Shown piece after piece: positions 12,475 through 24,690 of a stretch of DNA of 64,000 nt (position 1 is the first letter of the stretch; every line of letters starts with the position of its first letter). Below the pieces are notes generated by a model, which saw only the letters and a list, made by a program, of their open reading frames with translations, had not been told where the DNA came from and ran no database searches. Source of the stretch: Persicaria tinctoria (Eukaryota; Streptophyta; Magnoliopsida; Caryophyllales; Polygonaceae); the NCBI GenBank assembly GCA_037127255.1, contig JBANSL010000008.1:1264896-1328895 (forward strand), written 5' to 3'. The position numbers and the translations under genes were made by a program.

Positions 12475-13735
12475 TAGTGGCAGAGCCAAGAATCTCAGTC
12501 AGGGTATTAAAAAAATTTCGTGAAATATTTTTTTGGGTGTATATTTAATAAGAAGATTTTTTAAAAAAAATATATTGAAAAAACACTAAATTTTTTTTAA
12601 AAAATATTGAAAAACCACTAAAATTGGGATTTTTTAAATGTAAATCATGAATAATTACTTTTAAAACAATATTGAAAGAAAATGTTAAATGTATAATTTA
12701 AACATAAATATGATTTTTTTAATAAAATAGTTGATAGAAATAAAAAATATAGAGAGAAATAAAAAAATTAATGATATAGTAAAACAAATAAAAAATGAAG
12801 GTGTTGAGATTTGAAGTCAGGACCTTCTGATTTTGATTCTCCTTTCCTCATTCCTTTACCACTTGAGTTAGATAACATTCTTATTTCAAATGTCATTTAA
12901 AGACAGGGCCGGCCCTAGGGGTAGTCGAAATAGGCCGTCGCCTAGGGCCCCCTATCGAGTGGGGCCCCGTGAAAAAATTATGTTATATATATAATTAAGG
13001 TATTGTGTATTATTATATTTACATGTAATAAAATACTTATGTAAATTTATACGTCAAAAAAACTAATTTGTTATGTGACTTTAGATATTTCGGGTCAACG
13101 ATAAAGAGTTGTAAGATTTCCGTCTTTCAATTATTTTTATAAATGCAAAAACGGGTAGTTTTTAAATAACAACTTATGCTACTTTAATAAATTTATTTAA
13201 ATGATTATAGTATTTTATTTGGAAAATTTTACAAAGTAATAATATGTTTTAAAGTGTTTAACTATACTGTTTTACATTCCTGGAAAAAAAATATAATATT
13301 AAAAAATATTTTTTTTTACTTTTATTTCTCACTAAAAAGTTCATATTTTTTAATAGGACTTGTAAAGAAATATAATAAAAACTAGCAAACATGTATATTG
13401 GTAAATCTATAATAGTATTTTGTTATGTTATGCCTAGAGATTGTATTACTGAGAGTCCGTAAATTTTTCTTTTAGTGATAAAAATAAAATCTAAAATTTA
13501 TAGTAGTTAAATAAATAAAAAAATTGCATTGTTTAATATTTTTTCTAAAAACATATGAATATATTTATTGATCAAAATATTTTTTTACATCGCCTCGGGC
13601 CCCAAAAATCTCAGGACCGACCCTGTTTAAAGATGTTATATTACCTTAAAAATACTAAATATATGGAGGAGAAAAACGTATTTTTTTTCCGCCGGGTGAT
13701 GCTCGAGCACCCCAAACACCCCTGGCTCCGCCCTG
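12475..13735. mobile_element. Tip100-like hAT element (1261 bp) containing a nested hAT
   Basis: The left end TAGTGGCAGAGCCAAG and right end CTGGCTCCGCCCTG are related to CAGGGGCGGAGCCA. Flanking direct repeats GTTGTTCT are exact (12467-12474, 13736-13743). In the opposite orientation it aligns by eye with the 7007-7402 element, including a tRNA-like module: CCACTTGAGTTA at 12859-12870 and GAGATTTGAAGTC at 12806-12818 are the reverse of A and B boxes. Without the nested 722-bp element it is about 530 bp. Confidence 0.88.
12904..13625. mobile_element. Nested hAT element (722 bp)
   Basis: The ends are CAGGGCCGGCCCTAGGGG and, reversed, CAGGGTCGGTCCTGAG. A perfect 8-bp duplication TTTAAAGA flanks it (12896-12903, 13626-13633). 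Subterminal GGGCCCC motifs surround an AT-rich centre. It sits inside the Tip100-like element and so inserted later. No transposase frame. Confidence 0.9.
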
Positions 13736-13926
13736 GTTGTTCTTCAATATGGGCCAATATGGCACTGATCATGTCACAAATAGAAACAAAACAACAACAA
13801 AAACAAAAACTACAATTTAGGATGGCTGACATTACACCCAGGCCCGGCCCACACTTGATATCTACCCATTGCTTATCATATTATAATTTTTAATAGTAAA
13901 ATAATACATATATTTTAAAAAAAATA

Positions 13927-14157
13927 CTACATTCGTTTCAAAATAAATGGATTTTAACTTTTCAACGCGTTTTTAAGAAGCGAAAAACTTTATAAAATAT
14001 TATTTTTTTTAATTATTTTTTTTACATAATTTAATACTTATTAGTAATAAGTATCAAATTAGGTAAAAATAAATAAATAAAAAATATTTTATAGAGTTTT
14101 TTGCTTCTTAAAAAACGTGTTAAAAAATAAAAGCCATTCATTTTGAAACGGAATGAG
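13927..14157. mobile_element. Stowaway-like MITE, palindromic (231 bp)
   Basis: The left arm CTACATTCGTTTCAAAATAA pairs with the right arm TTTTGAAACGGAATGAG, and the pairing extends inward (TTTTTAAGAAGCGAAAAAC with its complement). The left flank is TA; the right flank is CA, probably a mutated TA. Confidence 0.75.
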
Positions 14158-15390
14158 CATTCTAAACTTCCTAGATCATCAAACTCTCAAATTCCCCCGA
14201 TTATATTAACTTTGTTCACTTGTAATAAGCTCCGTATTACAAGTACAACTACTTTTCCATTTTCATCTAAAAAGGTTTATTGAGAATCAAATTGTACTAG
14301 TTATTAGATAGCCCCACCCCCACCAGTACAAAATGAAGTATTGACAGAAAAAAAAAAACAGATATTTTGAACCTAATATCATGAAATTAATAAAATAATA
14401 TAAATAATATGTTCAACTTTGACTCGTTGGGATAAAATGTATGGCACTTTGATATCACGAATCCACTTAGAAATTCAAAATTTTCAAAAATATTATCAAC
14501 TCTGCTTTCGATGATTTTTTAAAATTTATAACTAGACCTAAGATGCTAGCATTGTAAGATTTTAGTGGATTTTTTAGGAGTAAATAATAATAATATAAAA
14601 TAGGAGAGAAACATTAAAGGTAAGAAACCATATCATAGTTTCTACCCACCAAACTCTACTAAAAACGGTAGAAATCAATTCAGCTCAAATTGTACAAAAC
14701 AAGTGGGGCCCATTTTTATAAAAAATACAAAAGTGGGCAGTATCATGACTTTCTCTTTTTATAAAAAGCCAAAATTGGCCTATTCAAGCCAAAATCACCG
14801 AAGGTGATTGCATTCATTTCACATTTTGTGAATGGTTTTAATAACATGAAATGAAATTGCATAAAAAAATTATTATCTATTTTATTATCTATTTTTACGT
14901 TTTGGATATTTAAAAAAAAAATTATTATATACTATTATTATATTAATTAACGCATAATATAATACATATATATAGATAATGTATAACATGTTATTATTAT
15001 ATTTATTTAAATATATAATAGATAATAATTGGTGAAAAGTAAATTAAGAAACTCTAGAAACTCATATGGATGTGGACGAAAAAGTAAGTTGGGGTTTTTA
15101 AGGAGAGAAAAAGTGATAGAGTGGTATTAATAAACTCAAGAAACCCGCATTGATGCGGATGGTCTAAGGCATATATAAATTAAGAAACCAAATTAAATTT
15201 TTTTATCTAGGTTTGAATCTATACACTAACGAAATCATTTGAATAAATAGTTTATTGATTGCATTTTTTTTAAAATAGTTAGTATGATTAAAATTTGAAA
15301 ATAATTTTGTAACTAATACGCGCATGGGTTAATAAATATAGGGAAAAAAATTCAAAATTTTATTTTTGTCACTAGAATGGGCATCATTTT
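14158..15390. other. AT-rich intergenic and distal upstream region of SHMT
   Basis: No coding frame or defined element. It is long AT-rich sequence with short runs such as ATTATTATCTATTTTATTATC around 14865-14890. Confidence 0.5.
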
Positions 15391-15393
15391 AAT

Positions 15394-15500
15394 GCGGTTA
15401 ACCGATTTGTATTTTAGAATCGGTTAACCGATTTTCACAACCTTTAACCGACACCACCTCTACAACTCACAGAGTCACTCACTTCCCTCCTTTATAAAAT
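15394..15500 (+). promoter_or_regulatory. SHMT core promoter: paired GGTTAACC palindromes and TATA box
   Basis: CGGTTAACCG occurs at 15395-15404 and again at 15421-15430, the second inside the 16-bp palindrome AATCGGTTAACCGATT (15418-15433); a half site TTTAACCGAC follows near 15443. The TATA box TTTATAAAAT lies at 15491-15500, 85 bp before the ATG. Placement fits cis elements just upstream of the core promoter. CGGTTA/TAACCG resembles MYB or GT-type sites, but the binding factor is not known. Confidence 0.5.
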
Positions 15501-15584
15501 CCCACCATTTCCGAACCATCCACCCTGCCTCCTCCTTCCTCTTCTCGCTTCGTCGTCGTCTAGATCCTCTCCATCTCCTCCGCC

Positions 15585-18500
15585 ATGGACTCCGTCGCCG
15601 CCTGGGGAAACACCCCGCTTGACCAAGTCGACCCGGAGATCCACGACCTCATCGAGAAGGAGAAGCGCCGCCAATGCCGCGGGATCGAGCTCATCGCCTC
15701 CGAGAACTTCACCTCCTTCGCCGTCATCGAGGCTCTCGGCAGCGCCCTCACCAACAAGTACTCCGAAGGCATGCCTGGCAACCGCTACTACGGCGGTAAT
15801 GAGTTCATCGACGAGATCGAGAACCTCTGCCGCTCCCGCGCTCTCCAGTGCTTCCACCTTGACGCTACTAAATGGGGCGTCAATGTACAGCCTTACTCCG
15901 GCAGTCCCGCTAACTTTGCCGCCTACACCGCCGTCCTCAACCCCCACGACAGGTTTGCTTCCCGATCTGGACTCTTCTTGCGTGTTGTTGATTCGATCTG
16001 GTTCGATTGTGCGAGATTTGTTTTGTTTTGGAGTTTGGATCTGGCCTCGGATTTGTTGTTATCTGGATTGGCTTTTTGGAATGTTCGATTTGATCTGGTT
16101 CGAGTATTTGAAATTTCGATTAGTGTTCTGACTAGGGTTTTGTCGTGGTGTTGTTATCAGGATTATGGGACTAGATTTGCCGTCTGGTGGTCATTTGACG
16201 CACGGTTACTACACCGCCGGTGGGAAGAAGATCTCGGCCACCTCGATTTACTTCGAGAGTTTGCCTTACAAGGTGAACTCCCAGACTGGATTCATTGACT
16301 ATGACAAGTTGGAGGAGAAGGCCTTGGACTTCAGGCCCAAATTGATCATCTGTGGTGGCAGTGCTTACCCCAGGGACTGGGATTATGCGAGATTCAGGGC
16401 AGTTGCTGACAAGTGTGGTGCACTTTTGCTTTGTGATATGGCTCACATCAGTGGCCTTGTTGCTGCTCAGGTATGTAGTAGCTCCGATCTAACTTTTTCC
16501 CAGGAAAGTGTGTCTGTGTGTGTGTTTTGAATGTTGGATCAGGTGATATGTTGTTAGTTAGGATAATTTTAATTCGTGTTAACTGAAGTAGTAAGTAATT
16601 AAGTTATGTGAATTGTGGGATTCGATGACGGATGACTTGTATAGTTGTAACTTGTGTCGGCAGGCTTCTTGTGATTTCTTGTTTTGGAAGTATGGATCTT
16701 AAGCATGTGGTTGGTGGACATTAGAATGTAAAACTTGATCTGCATAGTTTATCTTATAACCATTGTTTATGACAGGACCAAGAAAAATATTGTTTATGAC
16801 AGGACCAAGAAAAATGTTCCTTTTTATTGATTTATTGCTAATCTGCAGCTTGTGATAGTTTCTCTTGCATGTATGAATTAGGATTGATGGAGTAAGCTAA
16901 TCGTAAATTCATAATATTTGTATTGGTGGAGTTCGTTCAGTTTTATAAATTCACATTGAAACTTCCACTCTGAAGAAATTTAACAAGCTATAAGAATTAA
17001 TATAACGAAGCGCTTATAGCCTTATACTATTGCTGTGTTATATAGATTGCATGGACAGTTGCTTTTCAATATCTCTGCAACTTTATGATATGATATTATC
17101 TTGTTCCAGTTGTATTATCTTGTTTAGAACTTTGATTGTATTTGCTATTATTCATTGATACTGCCGCCTACTAGTGCCAATGCATTTCATTGAAGAAATC
17201 AAAACGAGTGACAAAGTCTCATGGTTATGCAGGAAGCTAACAGCCCCTTCGAGTACTGTGATATTGTCACTACCACTACCCATAAGTCTCTTCGAGGTCC
17301 TCGAGCTGGTATGATTTTCTACCGCAAGGGTCCCAAGCCACCAAAGAAGGGCCAGCCTGAAGATGCTGTGTATGAATTTGAAGACAAGATCAACTTTTCC
17401 GTCTTCCCTTCACTACAGGGAGGTCCACACAATCATCAAATTGGAGCTCTGGCTGTTGCTTTGAAACAGGCTATGTCCCCTGGATTCAAGGTCTATGCTA
17501 AGCAAGTTAAGGCCAATGCCGTTGCCCTTGGAAACTTTCTGATGGGGAAGGGCTACAGTCTGGTTACCAGTGGAACTGAGAACCATCTCGTCCTCTGGGA
17601 TCTTCGCCCTCTTGGTTTGACAGGTAAGAGGGTCCAAGATTGGTTGACTCTTACTTTCAAGATTCGTATCTGCATTGTATCTATGTAGCTTGGAAGAGAA
17701 CTAAGGGATGTAACTCTGAATCGATGATTGATCTTTATACCATTATGTTTATATCAATCTGTATTGATCGTCTGTTATGTCTATACAGGCAACAAGGTTG
17801 AGAAGCTCTGTGATCTGTGCAACATTACCATCAACAAGAATGCTGTGTTTGGTGATAGCAGTGCCTTGGCCCCTGGAGGTGTACGAATTGGTATGAAATT
17901 TAGCCTTTGATAGGTTTAATTATTTTGTGAATTACCAGGAAGGGGACCTTTATATATAGAGAGATATTTTCTTTGGAAATTCTGCATTTTAAGGGGTTTG
18001 GTAATTGGAATTTGGACGATTCCTTCTTTAGTTACATGGATGCCACAACACCTACCCACTGACACATCCTCCATTTTTATATAATTACCTGCTTTGAAAC
18101 TAACATGATTTTGCTTTTACCAACCGGCAAAAACACCATAATTTTAACTCAATAGTATCGTTGAACATGGAATGTGACTTTAGTATCAACTTACTTCATT
18201 TGTTTTGAGGAACGTGCGTGCATCTCGATAGGCCTTTCTAGTTGTTAATATACGTTTGGTGGTTTTGTGATTGCTTGTTGCTTTATCTGTTGTTAATATA
18301 GTTGGTATAAATGTACTAGAGTCCCGAGATTCTCATTTGTGAGCAAGTAGGCCTGTTTAGTTGTATATGGCTATATTTTTCCAAAAGAACTTTTCTTCCT
18401 TTACTTTTTAGTCTTAAGTTGGTATTGACCTGGAACCTGTGGTTGCAGGTACCCCTGCCATGACTTCAAGGGGGTTGGTGGAGAAGGACTTCGAGCAGAT

Positions 18501-18693
18501 CGGTGAGTTCCTCCATAGAGCTGTCAACATTACCTTGAGCATCCAAAAGGAGCATGGCAAGCTCCTCAAGGACTTCAACAAAGGGTTGGTGAACAACAAG
18601 GACATTGAGACGCTCAAGGTTGATGTTGAGAAGTTCTCTTCCTCATTTGACATGCCAGGGTTCTCATTGTCCGAGATGAAATACAAGGATTAG
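15585..18693 (+). CDS. SHMT: Serine hydroxymethyltransferase, cytosolic type, complete, 5 exons
   Basis: PLP enzyme converting serine and tetrahydrofolate to glycine and 5,10-methylene-tetrahydrofolate. Exons 15585-15952, 16161-16470, 17233-17623, 17789-17890 and 18449-18693 join in frame to 471 aa, the length of plant cytosolic SHMT. No transit peptide precedes [20 protein letters not shown], which supports cytosolic over mitochondrial location. Landmarks: [11 protein letters not shown] near residue 35, [13 protein letters not shown] near 60, [12 protein letters not shown] at the end of exon 2, and the PLP-binding lysine in [12 protein letters not shown] (Lys244). The C-terminus ends SEMKYKD. 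A TATA box and short leader precede it. SAHH, the other methyl-cycle gene in the window, is divergently oriented upstream. Frame and family agree throughout. Confidence 0.97.
16762..16815. repeat. Perfect 27-bp tandem duplication in SHMT intron 2
   Basis: A 27-bp unit starting ATTGTTTATGACAGGACC is repeated once with no mismatch (16762-16788, 16789-16815). Each unit contains GACAG, a potential decoy acceptor, but lies in the middle of the intron. Confidence 0.9.
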
Positions 18694-21600
18694 GTTTTCT
18701 ACTACAATCCCGAACTTGCATTTGGGTTAGGCCACTTATTGATCTATCTGCTTTAAAATGAGCTGTTTGTTTTGGCTTTTGTTGTCTTAGCTGAGATTTG
18801 TTTCTGGGTATTTTTTTCCGTACAAGGTTTGTTCCTAGTTCGGTAGAAGGCAAAAAAAGAATTACAAGTCATTGTGTTTTGATGTACTATTGTGTTTCGG
18901 AAAGCCATTTATTGGTCACAATAAGCAATGTATTCAGTATTTCACCATTTCATCTCTTATTTTAAAAAAAAAATGTTTCTTCTGAAATTGCCCGAGTAAT
19001 CATCTCTTCCAGTTCTTCAGGCTTCATATTAGCTTTCAGTTTAAATCCAGTAGCACTTTGGCTACTGATTTAAACTGCTAAGACTGCTACATTTGCGCTT
19101 TTGAAGTTCAAAAGCTAAAAGCCAAGCTTGTACAGCCTGAACTTGTACATGCTCCATTGCTTGGGCCAAATTCACAGTTGGTGATCTAGACATCACATTA
19201 GAATAAGCAAAGTTTTCTTAGGGGATCCAACTGGCTGATGGGCTGGGCCGTATGAAACGGCGGGAATGAAGGATCCAGTTGCCTTGATGATCTAGTGACT
19301 GGTGGAGTAGTGAAGTGGATTGGATATTTAACTGCCCAAACCAGTGCCCACTGGCTTGCTGTACCAAACCTTTGTCAGACCCAGAAGTAGCGGGTCTGAT
19401 AAGGATCGGAATGGTGCAGCAGGTTATGCTCATGAACTGAGTCCACTTGGCTCTTCGTCAAGGTATGAAGTTATGATTGCAGATTTTGTATATGGTAGGT
19501 GTGGATCATGGATGAATGTCAAAGAACCTGAAGTAAAGCTTGTTTTTCTCACTGGTGTTTACATTGCGTGCAGGAGTAGATACTGAAACTGGCAGCAGCC
19601 CAGAAATAACGAATCATTCAGGATATTCTGGGTCCTGAAACGGAAATCCAAGTTCAGTACAGACTTGCCAGTACTCGGTACAGTACATGAAAATGGAAAT
19701 TCCTAAGAATTAATGGGTATGTGCACTGGCTGTCTGGCTTCATCATTTGATTCTTCTTTGGGTGTCTTCAGATTCATCATTAGTCATTACTGTGCTTATT
19801 TTATAATCTACTTTATTAATTGCACTTTGCTATATGCTACCAAGGCTGTACTGGGGAATCTTCCTGCACATGTTTATGATATTGTTGGTAGTGAGTCTGG
19901 TGACTGGCTGTGGGTCTGCCTATTTATTGTGGGGGTGATTTCCCTGCAAATTCATGATCACGATTCACAACTGATCAACAATGTTGTGTCGGCATCCAAA
20001 GTCGACTGATGATATCGTCTACTTAGACTTGTTGCTTGGAATCAGTAATTGGCTTGGCCCCCTATGATACTTGCCACCAGTATTATCTTTTCAGCAAAGT
20101 TTTAGAGAAGCTTTTCAAATGCTTCAAAGCAGTTATTATTGTTTTTTCACCCTGAAGTTTACTACCCCACGACCATCTGAATTGACCGTTTAACCCGTTG
20201 TTTTCAGAGTTTTCCCCTTGTTTTGTACCTCTCATTCTCCCCTGTTGGGCAGTGTTTAATAATGTGAATAACCCCCTTTCCTACCCTTGTTGTTGCACAT
20301 GGTGCATTTCGTTAGGAAACTATTTGTCTTCAAATTTATGTGATTTGATTGCAGTGAGGGCTTTTGTGGTAACCGTTAGCATCTGTCTTTTCGGGTACTT
20401 TTAGTGTTTGTCTTATACTTTGTAGGAGCAGGAGAACGTGAAGAGCCCTCCAACCTTACATCATGTATACCAGAACGACAAAAGAGTAGGAAGGAGGGCA
20501 GGAGGATCTTATTTGAGGCCAATCTTTAATGTACAAAACCCGTGTACTATCGTATATTTTCTGTTGTTACTTGCTACTCTCGTGTACCTCTTTCGTTTGA
20601 TCTCTGAAAAATCTGAACTTTGTTGCGTTCTGTGTTTTCAGCTGCCAAACCCTGACAAGTAGGAAGGAGTGCTTGTCAACAGTGACATTTGCAGCATATG
20701 CCACAGATTAGCCCATCAGGTTAAATCAAGAATGTGTGACTCGTGAGTTCATATAACGCGGTGCTTCATTTGATGCTCAACAGCTGATGAAGCCATGATT
20801 GTGAATACTCAAAAAGTTTCAGTTAAAACCTGTATCTGAATTGTAGCAAGTGGCAACTTTACCTATAGCCCAGATCAGATCAAATCTTCATTCTTTGAAA
20901 AGTAAAATTTGCATCTTTGGGATATCATTGAAATGTACACCACCACATTGTCTCCATCATTCACTTCCCTATGAGCACATGATGCTCCTGATCATTTTTC
21001 ATGGGACTAAGTTGACTAACCAAACTTCAGTATGGGCAGATCTGTCGCGAATGTGGAACTCTGCATCAAGCAAGTGTTCATTTACTACAAATTACGACTC
21101 TCGGATCCTTCACCATGATTCAGGTAATCATATCCTTATCATCTGCAATCGCCCATATTCTCCATTTTTCATCTCTAGCAGTTTCTTAGGGCTACTGTTC
21201 TTTTTCTGTGTGGTACCAAAGATGATCCTAAAACACTTGATGCATGAATGTGAATTGGACTAAGGAGGGACTCCTCCATGTGGGTAGGGTCCCTCCCCCT
21301 TTTCATGTGACATTGAATTTTATGACAGCAATTGGGTTAAGTTTGTTAGTATGTGTACATTGAAATGGGTCCATGTGAAGCTTTACTGAGGTTACCTTTT
21401 GGTTAACCTATTCCCTTATGGTCAGGAAACAAGGGGTGCTTTGACAGCCAACACCGATCATGACTCTCAGCGGTACGGTGTAAATGCAAGCTGAGAATTA
21501 GACACTGCTCTTTTATTCACAACTTTTAGATACTTGTACAGTTGTACCCATGAAAATCCTTAAATACACCTCAGTTTTTTTTTTTGTTTCAGCTGATGAC

Positions 21601-22910
21601 TAGAGGTTCGGATAGGGTTCGTTTGGCTCAATGTGGTGGTAAGGTGCTTATTTTTACTATTAATGTGCTTGTTAGTGAACTGTGTCAAAGTATGCATTGA
21701 CTTTTCGGGAAAAAAAAAACTAGAAACTCTATAAAATATTAATTAGGTAAAAAAATCGCTCTCTCTTTTAAACTGTTTGACTTACAATGTTTTTGTGGAG
21801 AAAGAAAGTGAGAAACACATGCATCCAACGAAACAGTGCCTCGTTCTGATTTAAATAGTGAAGGCAGTAAGATTTAAATTAAAATTGAATTAAATTAACT
21901 AATTAATTAATCTCGAGCTAAACTATGCTTGGACTGGGCCGGGCCCAAATACTTGTTGGAGGTGGCCCAAATCATCCAAATTCACCGTGGTACGGTAACA
22001 GACACCTCAAAAGTCAAAACTAATTTTATTTTTTTAAAAAAAAACTTCTTTATTTTGTATTTACTGAACAAGGGAATTTTCTCCAATATAAATTACAAAA
22101 AAAAAAGTCGGTGTATAAAAAAAAAAAAAATCTTGCGCCGTGAAATGCGATATATAGAAGACAATTCGAACTTTTGTTAGGAAGGAACAAACAATTTCGT
22201 TTAACTTGGTCAGCAATAACCATTTTCCTTTAATTCTCTTTTCCTTCTACGTTGGGAAAAAAATGGGCCCTGTCAAATATATTTGATTTGGTTTCTTTTT
22301 TTTATTCTTAACTAAGAAACAAGAGCAATTGCAATGGATATCTAGACTTATGTGCCATCTATTAAATTAATAAAACACTAGTAGTAGCAATTTCCCAATT
22401 AGGACAAATGTTGGTGCATTTATTTATTTATTTTAATGATAGGTTGGGTAACATTGGTTGGATTGATATAGGTATAAGAAATTAATATCATAGGCATAGT
22501 AATATAAATACACAATTTGATATAAAAAAATATATATCATTGATTTAAACAATAAATAAATAAAATTATAATTTTATAAAATAAATCGCACCACTCTTAA
22601 GGTTACGTTTGGTATAAAAAAAGAGTTGATATATTAGCTGAAACTGATGAATTATTTATATTAAATATATATTAATAAGTCAATTTGATGTTTGATAAAC
22701 CAGCTTTCTGGTAGATAATGAAAACTTGTTAATAGAAAATCAAAAGTTCCGAAAATTATTGAAAAGTTTCGATTCTAAAAGCTAATTAAAATAATTATTT
22801 TAAAAAATTATATAATATCAAAATTAAAATCTCCGAAAAGCAAGTTTTGATTTGATGCCTTATGTAAATTTCAGTCCAGTTATATTAAAATAAAAACAAA
22901 TAACAACCCC
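18694..22910. other. SHMT 3' flank and intergenic region, no gene recognised
   Basis: The SHMT 3' UTR probably ends near 18900-18960. Beyond it, to about 21600, the sequence is less AT-rich and has several medium frames (for example 19344-19586, 20850-21263), but none shows a known domain or a convincing splice chain, so a non-coding transcript or dead gene is possible. From about 21600 to 22900 it is AT-rich, with transposon-like pieces (AGGGTTCGTTTGG near 21615, AAGGTTACGTTTGGTAT near 22600) lacking partners. Confidence 0.4.
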
Positions 22911-22918
22911 CAAAAAGA

Positions 22919-24053
22919 TTGTGCAGCTTCCACTCCACTGCCACCATGTGAGCACCTCCGATCCTCCACTTTCGGCTCCCCGGCTGGTCTCGACTCACAC
23001 CCCTCCCCTCCACCACCATCTCCCAAAACAGTCCAAAATTTCCAAACCCTTAATTTTTTTGCAGATTGCCGTCGCTGCCGCCGAACCAGCGCCGTCGCTG
23101 TCGGGCCTGCTCCGTCGACCATCCCCGGCGGGCTCTATGGCGATCTGGACCCTCACCCTCGGTGGCGGCTCCCGTTCTAGCCATCTGGGTTCTCGGGTCG
23201 TTGGGGTGGTCCTCCCTCGACCTCCTGTTTGATGGCTCCTCGGGTTCTCTGCCATCTTCCTCCTCTCCGACCACATCGTTCGCCGGCGTCTTGGTGGTTG
23301 ACGACTTGTCGCCGCCTATAGTCTGTCGGTGTCCGACCCCACACCACACCACCAACCTCTCCTCCACCACCGTATGGTGGCCGACTGATGCCGCCTGTTC
23401 CCCTCGTTGTTAACCGGCTTGGGCGGGTTTATGGCCTCACCGATTCCCACCCTTGCTCCTCCGACTCCATACAACCCTGTCAGATTACACAACTCCACCC
23501 TGAAACCCCAAATCTCAAAATCAAAAACCGTAGTCCAACCGACATATTCAACATGCAACCCCAAATCTCAAATCAAATATGATTTTACCCCTAGATCTAC
23601 TAGATCTACAAAATCAATAACCCAAATCTAATTTTATCCCCAATCTCCAAACCCAAAATAGTCTACTGTTGGTGCTCTGATTAATGACCCTTGGGTCTGG
23701 ATCTGGCATCACTACCATCTTAACTCTTCGAAAAGGATTGTGCAGCTTCAGATCTCAAATTTTCGATCCAAGCCACCACATGCAACTGCCAAGCGAGCTT
23801 GCTCGTTGCCGTAGCAGAATCCAGACATGCATTCATCACCGTTTTCCAAGCCACGAGAATGGAATCAAGAATGTGAAGAATTAGGGTTTAATTTTCTATT
23901 TATTTTTAATTCTAAATTTTTGTAATTGTAATCTTAGATAATTTTTTTCTTTTTGACTGGCGACCCTCTGCGTAGGGTCATTCAAGTCATCTGTTGATGG
24001 CTTCAAGATCGCTTAGTCGATCTAATTCTTGCCTACTGTCAAAAAAAAAAAAA
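22919..24053 (+). mobile_element. Retroposed GC-rich element (1135 bp) with A-tail and target duplication
   Basis: The direct repeat CCCAAAAAGA flanks the element (22909-22918, 24054-24063), and an A13 tract (24041-24053) ends it just before the right copy, the structure of target-primed retroposition. The first 500 bp are GC-rich (CCGTCGCTGCCGCCGAACC style), unlike the neighbourhood; the last 150 bp resemble a transcript 3' end. Several overlapping frames cross the GC-rich part but none has a recognisable domain. It could be a deleted LINE derivative or another non-autonomous retroposon. Confidence 0.6.
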
Positions 24054-24469
24054 CCCAAAAAGAATAAAATATTTTTAAAAAATCAGATAGAGTTGACTTG
24101 AAGGAATTTTGTGAAACCATCAAAATCGAATCATCCACGAAATTCCATTTCCGACCGTTGCAGACTTAATTTGTGAAAACGTCAAAGGTTATTTTTACCA
24201 ATGAATCGTTCATTGAAGCCAGCTTTCAAATTATGCATTAATTACATTTGTGATTACCATTACCAATAATTAATACCCGAGTAAAACATTTCTAAATTCA
24301 TGCCTCGATGGATCTACCAACAAACATAGGACAAATATATGAATAATTGAATTGAAAGGGTTTTAAGTTTTGCAAATTTTAACTCGATAGCTTGACCCAA
24401 ACCCGATAAAATGTAAATCAAGCTTGATCGAAACCTGAGTTTCCATTTTTATCGATGTAATGGGTAAAA

Positions 24470-24690
24470 TCTACACCATAGATCTTGAAGAGGATCGGCG
24501 AGATGCAATCCTGCAAGATCAACCAAGAACGAGGTTGGGGTGGGGCTTGTCTCCCCAGAGCAGCCTCCAACGCTCAAGTCAGAATGTGTCGGCTGATAGA
24601 AGCCTCCTCTAACCCTAGTCATCGATCATATATATAATGAGAGTTAGGGTTTGCGATTAGGGTTTACCATATAAATGACGATTATGCCCC
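24470..24690. repeat. LTR-like or other dispersed repeat fragment
   Basis: The segment GATGCAATCCTGCAAGATCA, then CAGCCTCCAACGCTCAAGTCA and two copies of TTAGGGTTTGCGATTAGGGTTT has the look of plant repeat leader sequence. No termini or target duplication were found, so the class is open. Confidence 0.3.

Noticed and set aside
19344..21263. Frames downstream of SHMT as an additional protein-coding gene
   Set aside because: No domain, no consistent exon chain; left as unexplained non-coding region.
22880..23564. Overlapping frames on both strands in the GC-rich retroposon
   Set aside because: Composition-driven open frames in several phases; none shows a family signature.
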